A stretch of 11,689 nucleotides of DNA from an uncultured Prevotellaceae bacterium (GTDB taxonomy: Bacteria > Bacteroidota > Bacteroidia > Bacteroidales > Muribaculaceae), in contig CALDIG010000186.1 of the NCBI GenBank assembly GCA_937904375.1, positions 1-11,689 of the forward strand, in the 5' to 3' direction. Positions 8,506 through 11,689 of this stretch are shown here, piece by piece. The first letter of the stretch is position 1. The number at the start of each line of letters is the position of its first letter. The notes under the pieces were generated by a model. It was not told the origin of the DNA. It made no database searches and worked only from the letters and a program-made list of their open reading frames with translations. The translations under genes were made by a program, and so were the position numbers.

Positions 8506-8521
8506 TTTCTTATTCAAGAAA
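8506..8521. repeat. AT-rich inverted repeat before the AAA-ATPase gene
   Basis: TTTCTTATTCAAGAAA has 6-base arms around ATTC. It lies 22 bases after the A2M stop and overlaps the position where the -33 box of the next promoter is expected. It could be an operator or a weak A2M terminator, but no U-tract follows and the arms are AT-rich, so chance is a serious alternative. Confidence 0.28.
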
Positions 8522-8527
8522 TATTAG

Positions 8528-8535
8528 TATCTTTG
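8528..8535 (+). promoter_or_regulatory. Bacteroidetes-type -7 box for the AAA-ATPase/nuclease gene
   Basis: TATCTTTG fits TAnnTTTG exactly. At the expected -33 position (8505-8508) only TTTT is present, so the promoter is weaker on paper than those at 2285 and 2451. The box decides the start codon of the next gene: a TTG at 8533-8535 lies inside it and would not be transcribed, so translation should begin at the ATG at 8566, about 30 bases downstream. Confidence 0.55.
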
Positions 8536-8565
8536 CAACTTAGAAAAAACTCACACTTTTGTATT

Positions 8566-10125
8566 ATGGCAGAGAGATATTATCCGCTGGGAGTTCAGTC
8601 GTTTGAAGATATAATCCGCAATAATTTTTATTATGTCGATAAGACTGAGCAATTATACAGACTTGTCAAGGCAAATAAATTTGTCTTTTTAAGTCGTCCG
8701 CGCCGTTTCGGCAAGTCTTTGATGATAAACACTCTCAAATCCTATTTTCAAGGGCGAAAAGATCTTTTCGCGGGACTTAAAATTGAGAAACTCGAGCAGG
8801 ACTGGATTGAATATCCAGTGATTCATCTTGACATGAGTGGCAGTTGTGAAAACCGTCTTGACCTTTTGCATATTAATCTTAATGCAAAATTGAAGTCTCA
8901 AGAAGAAAAGTATGGAATTAAAGTTTCTGATGTGGACCGCATGGGGTATGGGACTCGATTGTCAAACATAATCAAAACCGCTAATAATGTTGCGGGTCAA
9001 CAAGTCGTGCTTCTTATCGATGAGTATGATGCTCCCATGCAAGACAATCTTACTTATCCCATAGCTTTACAAGAAGTGCGAACCATCATGCTTGATCTCT
9101 ATGGTGTTATAAAAGAGTATAGTCCCATCATCAAGTTTGTTATGCTCACCGGCATCACCAAGTTTGCCCAGATGTCAATATTCAGCAAACTCAACAATAT
9201 CACTGATATCAGCATGGATCCAAGATATGAGACTTTGTGCGGTATCACTCAAGAGGAGATGGAAACCTACTTCAGCGAAGGTCTCAATGAACTTGCAAAA
9301 GCTAAAAACGAGACTCGTGAGGAGACTATATCTCACATAAAGCAGATGTATGACGGCTATCATTTTACCGAAGCGTTGACCGACATTTATAATCCTTATA
9401 GCTTAATTCATGTCCTCGCAAGTCGCCGCTACGACAATTTCTGGTTTGCTAGCGGCACTCCCACCATGTTGTTGAGGATGATGCAGAAGTTTGACTTTCC
9501 CATCACCGAACTTGACGATATTGAGACCGATGTGTCGCGCTTCGAGAAACCCATGGAGCAGATGAATGATGTGGTGCCGCTGCTGTATCAGAGCGGTTAT
9601 ATCACAATCAAGGACTACGAGCTAGAGTTTGATACCTACGTCTTAGGCATTCCCAATGAGGAGGTTCGCAAGGGCTTGGCGGTATCGCTATATGAGTACT
9701 ATAAGCCCTCGGGGTATGGCGTTCGCGACACTCTCGCTGCCGCCTATCGCAAACTATATCGTGGCGGCACACTCGACGATTTCATGCTGTCGTTACGGCA
9801 GTTCTACTCCACGATTCCCTATAATCTAGACAACAAGAACGAAAAGCACTATCAGGCGTTGTTCTACGCCGCCATGAAATCAATAGGAGCGAAGGTTGAT
9901 GCTGAGAAATGCACCGCTAACGGCCGCATTGATGTGGTGCTGTATATGCCCAAGGAAATTTACATCTTTGAGTTCAAATATCAAAAAAACTTAGAGGATG
10001 CGCTTGACCAGCTCATCCGCAAGGATTATAAGACTTTTTTCGCTGATGACCCGCGGCCTGTAGTTCAGATTGGTCTCAACGTAAGCCCCGATGCCCGCAC
10101 CATTGATTCTTGGGAGAAACTATGA
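8566..10125 (+). CDS. Predicted AAA-ATPase with C-terminal PD-(D/E)XK nuclease domain
   Basis: A 519-residue protein starting MAERYYPLGVQSFEDII. The N-terminal half is the AAA-ATPase-like domain (PF09820 type): a modified P-loop SRPRRFGKS (43-51, Lys50), Walker B VVLLIDEYDAP (147-157, Asp152-Glu153), a sensor-like strand KFVMLTGITK (190-199) and the family motif CGITQEEM (225-232). The C-terminal part matches the PD-(D/E)XK domain of the same family (PF08011 type): Asp456 in GRIDVVL, then Glu469 and Lys471 in IFEFKY, with Glu426 a candidate fourth acidic residue. No signal peptide or membrane segment is seen, so it should be cytoplasmic. These genes are multicopy in gut Bacteroidales and their cellular role is not established; defence, DNA repair or selfish behaviour have been considered. 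Base composition changes along the gene: sampled 60-base blocks are about 35% GC near 8641 and 8881, but 55-58% near 9661-9780. The downstream gap to the M48 gene is 133 bases. Confidence 0.93.
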   Translation: MAERYYPLGVQSFEDIIRNNFYYVDKTEQLYRLVKANKFVFLSRPRRFGKSLMINTLKSYFQGRKDLFAGLKIEKLEQDWIEYPVIHLDMSGSCENRLDLLHINLNAKLKSQEEKYGIKVSDVDRMGYGTRLSNIIKTANNVAGQQVVLLIDEYDAPMQDNLTYPIALQEVRTIMLDLYGVIKEYSPIIKFVMLTGITKFAQMSIFSKLNNITDISMDPRYETLCGITQEEMETYFSEGLNELAKAKNETREETISHIKQMYDGYHFTEALTDIYNPYSLIHVLASRRYDNFWFASGTPTMLLRMMQKFDFPITELDDIETDVSRFEKPMEQMNDVVPLLYQSGYITIKDYELEFDTYVLGIPNEEVRKGLAVSLYEYYKPSGYGVRDTLAAAYRKLYRGGTLDDFMLSLRQFYSTIPYNLDNKNEKHYQALFYAAMKSIGAKVDAEKCTANGRIDVVLYMPKEIYIFEFKYQKNLEDALDQLIRKDYKTFFADDPRPVVQIGLNVSPDARTIDSWEKL

Positions 10126-10127
10126 GT

Positions 10128-10162
10128 GTAGAGAGTAGAGAGTAGAGAGTAGAGAGTAGAGG
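10128..10162. repeat. Tandem 7-base repeat, GTAGAGA x5
   Basis: Four exact GTAGAGA units and a fifth with one change (GTAGAGG) begin two bases after the stop codon of the AAA-ATPase/nuclease gene. The unit is purine-rich on the plus strand. It resembles slippage-prone microsatellite DNA. It is not within a gene, so copy-number change would not shift a reading frame. Confidence 0.9.
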
Positions 10163-10180
10163 CAATTTCTACCATTGCCT
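10160..10180. other. Short stem-loop between the AAA-ATPase and M48 genes
   Basis: The six-base arm at 10160-10165 (AGGCAA) can pair with 10175-10180 (TTGCCT) around a nine-base loop. No U-tract follows, so terminator function is doubtful. It lies 34 bases after the AAA-ATPase/nuclease stop codon and directly abuts the GTAGAGA repeat. Confidence 0.3.
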
Positions 10181-10195
10181 TATCCCTACAAACTG

Positions 10196-10219
10196 CTTGT
10201 TAACTTGTTAACTTGTCAA
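10196..10219. repeat. Tandem 8-base repeat, CTTGTTAA x3
   Basis: Two exact CTTGTTAA units (10196-10203 and 10204-10211) are followed by CTTGTCAA (10212-10219) with one change. The units contain GTTAAC palindromes across their junctions. The repeat sits 40-63 bases upstream of the M48 start codon, where the promoter or leader of that gene would be. No clear TAnnTTTG box was found nearby. Confidence 0.85.
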
Positions 10220-10258
10220 CTAAGTAATAAGAGAGAAAAAACTAAAACCATTATTATA

Positions 10259-11467
10259 ATGAGCAAATTAAATCCTAAATTAGAGTTAGAGAAACAGCTT
10301 GGCAAGCAGATTTACACTGCTTTGCAGGGCGAGATAGTTGAAGAGGTGTTGCGCAAGACCAAGACCTCAAGCCGTGACGCCTACTGGCGCAGCAGTATGG
10401 AAGGCCATAGCCTTAGGGTGCAGAAGGAGCTGCTGCCCGACTTCTATGCGCTGTGCCAGGACGTGAAGAAAAAGCTGAAAGTTAAGGACGAAATAGATTT
10501 CTATATCACTGGCGACAGCGACGTGAACGCCTTCTCGCTGGCTGCCGAGGACGAGGGCGAGCACCACATTGTGAATGTGAACTCGGCGCTCTTCGACTTA
10601 ATGAGTACCGACGAGCTGCGCTTTGTCATAGGCCATGAGCTTGGGCATCTGATAAATAAAGACACTGCGCTCGCGAGACTCATCAACTTCGTGTTCCCCG
10701 AGGGTGCCGCCGTGCCAGTGACTTTGCAGTACAAGATACGCCTTCACGAACAGCTTGCCGAGCTCGTCGCCGACCGCTATGGCTATATGGCTACCGAGGA
10801 TTTGGGCGTGTGCGTGACAGCATTTTTCAAGATGGCGTCGGGGCTTGACCTAGAGAAGATGAACGTGAGCATCGATGCGTTGATTGCCGACAACAACCGC
10901 CGTCTTGACTACTTCCTCAAAGACAAGGGCATCAGCCGCTCGTCGCATCCAGTAAATCCTATCCGTGTGCAAGCACTAAATCTCTTCGCGACCAGCAAAA
11001 CCCAAGAGGAGTTGCAGAAAGGGATGGACGAACTCATTTCCATTCTCTTGAAAGTGGGCGACGACGAGCTTGACGAACACATGGCGCGCTTCATCGCTTC
11101 GGCTGGTCTCATAGTGGCAAGCAGCGACGAAGAGGTGAAGGAAGACGAGGTCAACCAAATCATCGAGATGCTCGCTCGACTCAAGATATTCCCCCGCAAG
11201 TACCTTGAGGAGATAGCCCAGGGTGATGTGGGTGCGATCTTCAACGACTCGGTGGAGAATATCCTCAAGATTAATCCTGGCATGAGAACGGGATTGCTTG
11301 AGTATATGATTCACATCGCTCTCAGCGACAAGATTATAGCACGCAAAGAGGTGGATATGCTCTACGAATTTGGCGCAAGTATCGCCCTGAGCGAGATGGA
11401 GGTGGCTTCGGCAATCGCCGAGTCAATCCAGCGCAACTACATGCCCAGCCTCGAGTCGATTTGCTAA
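10259..11467 (+). CDS. M48-family zinc metalloprotease with C-terminal TerB-like domain
   Basis: A 402-residue protein starting MSKLNPKLELEKQLGK; the ATG at 10259 follows an A-rich leader without a clear Shine-Dalgarno. The peptidase core shows the M48 layout: a NAFSL strand, then the zinc motif HELGH (His126, Glu127, His130) and the third-ligand motif ELVAD (Glu168, Asp172). No hydrophobic membrane segment or signal peptide is seen, unlike HtpX or Ste24, so it should be soluble and cytoplasmic. The C-terminal region (about 276-398) looks like two TerB-type helical halves: one around AGLIVASSDEEVKEDEV, the other around IHIALSDKIIARKEV, each followed by helices with an LxxxE pattern. TerB-like domains occur in tellurite and stress-related proteins, often linked to metal binding or membrane complexes. 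The substrate is unknown. A longer in-frame start at TTG 10175 runs through the tandem repeats and encodes no family-like sequence, so it was rejected. Confidence 0.88.
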   Translation: MSKLNPKLELEKQLGKQIYTALQGEIVEEVLRKTKTSSRDAYWRSSMEGHSLRVQKELLPDFYALCQDVKKKLKVKDEIDFYITGDSDVNAFSLAAEDEGEHHIVNVNSALFDLMSTDELRFVIGHELGHLINKDTALARLINFVFPEGAAVPVTLQYKIRLHEQLAELVADRYGYMATEDLGVCVTAFFKMASGLDLEKMNVSIDALIADNNRRLDYFLKDKGISRSSHPVNPIRVQALNLFATSKTQEELQKGMDELISILLKVGDDELDEHMARFIASAGLIVASSDEEVKEDEVNQIIEMLARLKIFPRKYLEEIAQGDVGAIFNDSVENILKINPGMRTGLLEYMIHIALSDKIIARKEVDMLYEFGASIALSEMEVASAIAESIQRNYMPSLESIC

Positions 11468-11487
11468 AGCAACACTCTCAATTGTAA

Positions 11488-11507
11488 GGTGTGTTAAAAG
11501 ACACGCC
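11488..11507 (+). terminator. Possible weak terminator hairpin after the M48 gene
   Basis: GGTGTGTTAAAAGACACGCC forms a 7-pair stem (one G-U pair) with a six-base loop, 20 bases after the stop codon. No run of T follows, so it is at best a weak or factor-assisted terminator, or an mRNA-end stabiliser. Confidence 0.35.
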
Positions 11508-11689
11508 CACTCTTAGTCAATCAGTATTAAATAATGTAATTAATAGTCGATGTTTATTGGCTTTAACTGATGTTTCAAAAGTTGGAATGAGTGAGCAAAT
11601 AAATGAAATTCAGACGAAAAACTCACCTTTCAGCAAAGAGGGAAAGCTAACACACAGCAAATGATGATTACCAAATGACTTGAGATGAA
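11508..11689. other. AT-rich flank with no supported gene
   Basis: This final stretch has no recognisable protein, tRNA or repeat. A 25-codon frame (MSEQINEIQTKNS..., 11587-11664) exists but has no Shine-Dalgarno, no upstream TAnnTTTG box and no recognised family. It probably leads into the next gene beyond the window. Confidence 0.5.

Noticed and set aside
8533..8565. An 11-codon N-terminal extension of the AAA-ATPase gene from TTG 8533.
   Set aside because: The TTG is inside the predicted -7 box, so it would precede the transcript start. Family members begin near the MAERYYPLG segment.
10128..10219. CRISPR-like array.
   Set aside because: The units are only 7-8 bases, directly adjacent and without spacers, so these are simple tandem repeats.
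10175..10258. A 28-codon N-terminal extension of the M48 gene from TTG 10175.
   Set aside because: It runs through the CTTGTTAA tandem repeat and encodes low-information sequence. The ATG at 10259 has a typical A-rich Bacteroidetes leader.
11587..11664. Small open frame MSEQINEIQTKNS... of 25 codons.
   Set aside because: No promoter box, ribosome site or recognisable family; the length is expected by chance in AT-rich DNA.

Overview
The window looks like a chromosomal segment from a Bacteroidales bacterium (Bacteroides/Prevotella/Muribaculaceae range; the genus cannot be fixed by eye). The reasons are three -7 elements of the Bacteroidetes type TAnnTTTG, two of them paired with a TTTG at N19. 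Starts are A-rich with weak or no Shine-Dalgarno. One protein carries SusC-type carboxypeptidase-regulatory and TonB-plug modules, and there is an AAA-ATPase/PD-(D/E)XK gene of the family that is multicopy in gut Bacteroidales. No tRNA, rRNA, CRISPR array, insertion sequence or phage gene was seen.

Layout. (1) Bases 1-2260, minus strand: lon, the ATP-dependent protease LonA, open from its ATG but cut by the window edge one base into the codon expected for its catalytic lysine. (2) Bases 2261-2504: a 244-base divergent regulatory region. It holds one Bacteroidetes-type promoter for each flanking gene, a short 7-base tandem repeat, a small hairpin and an 18-base inverted repeat next to the rightward promoter. 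(3) Bases 2505-8483, plus strand: a giant 1992-residue exported alpha-2-macroglobulin-family protein. A carboxypeptidase-regulatory-like domain, a TonB-box-like segment and a SusC-type plug (no beta-barrel) are inserted between its bait-region-type domain and its A2M/MG7 domain. The thioester motif is absent. (4) Bases 8566-10125, plus strand: a predicted AAA-ATPase with a C-terminal PD-(D/E)XK nuclease fold, with its own -7 element and a change of base composition along its length. (5) Bases 10126-10258: a gap occupied by a 7-base and an 8-base tandem repeat plus a small hairpin. (6) Bases 10259-11467, plus strand: a soluble M48-family zinc metalloprotease with a C-terminal TerB-like helical region. 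(7) Bases 11468-11689: a possible hairpin, then AT-rich sequence with no gene I can support.

How the genes relate. Lon and the M48 protein are both proteolysis factors and the A2M protein is an envelope protease-inhibitor-type scaffold, but separate promoters and 80-240 base gaps argue against one operon, and no shared pathway can be shown. The most unusual element is the A2M/TonB-plug chimera. It is an intact single ORF with all module signatures in frame, so it is not an assembly artefact visible by eye. Similar architectures may exist in other Bacteroidetes, so it is an interesting architecture rather than a proven new system.
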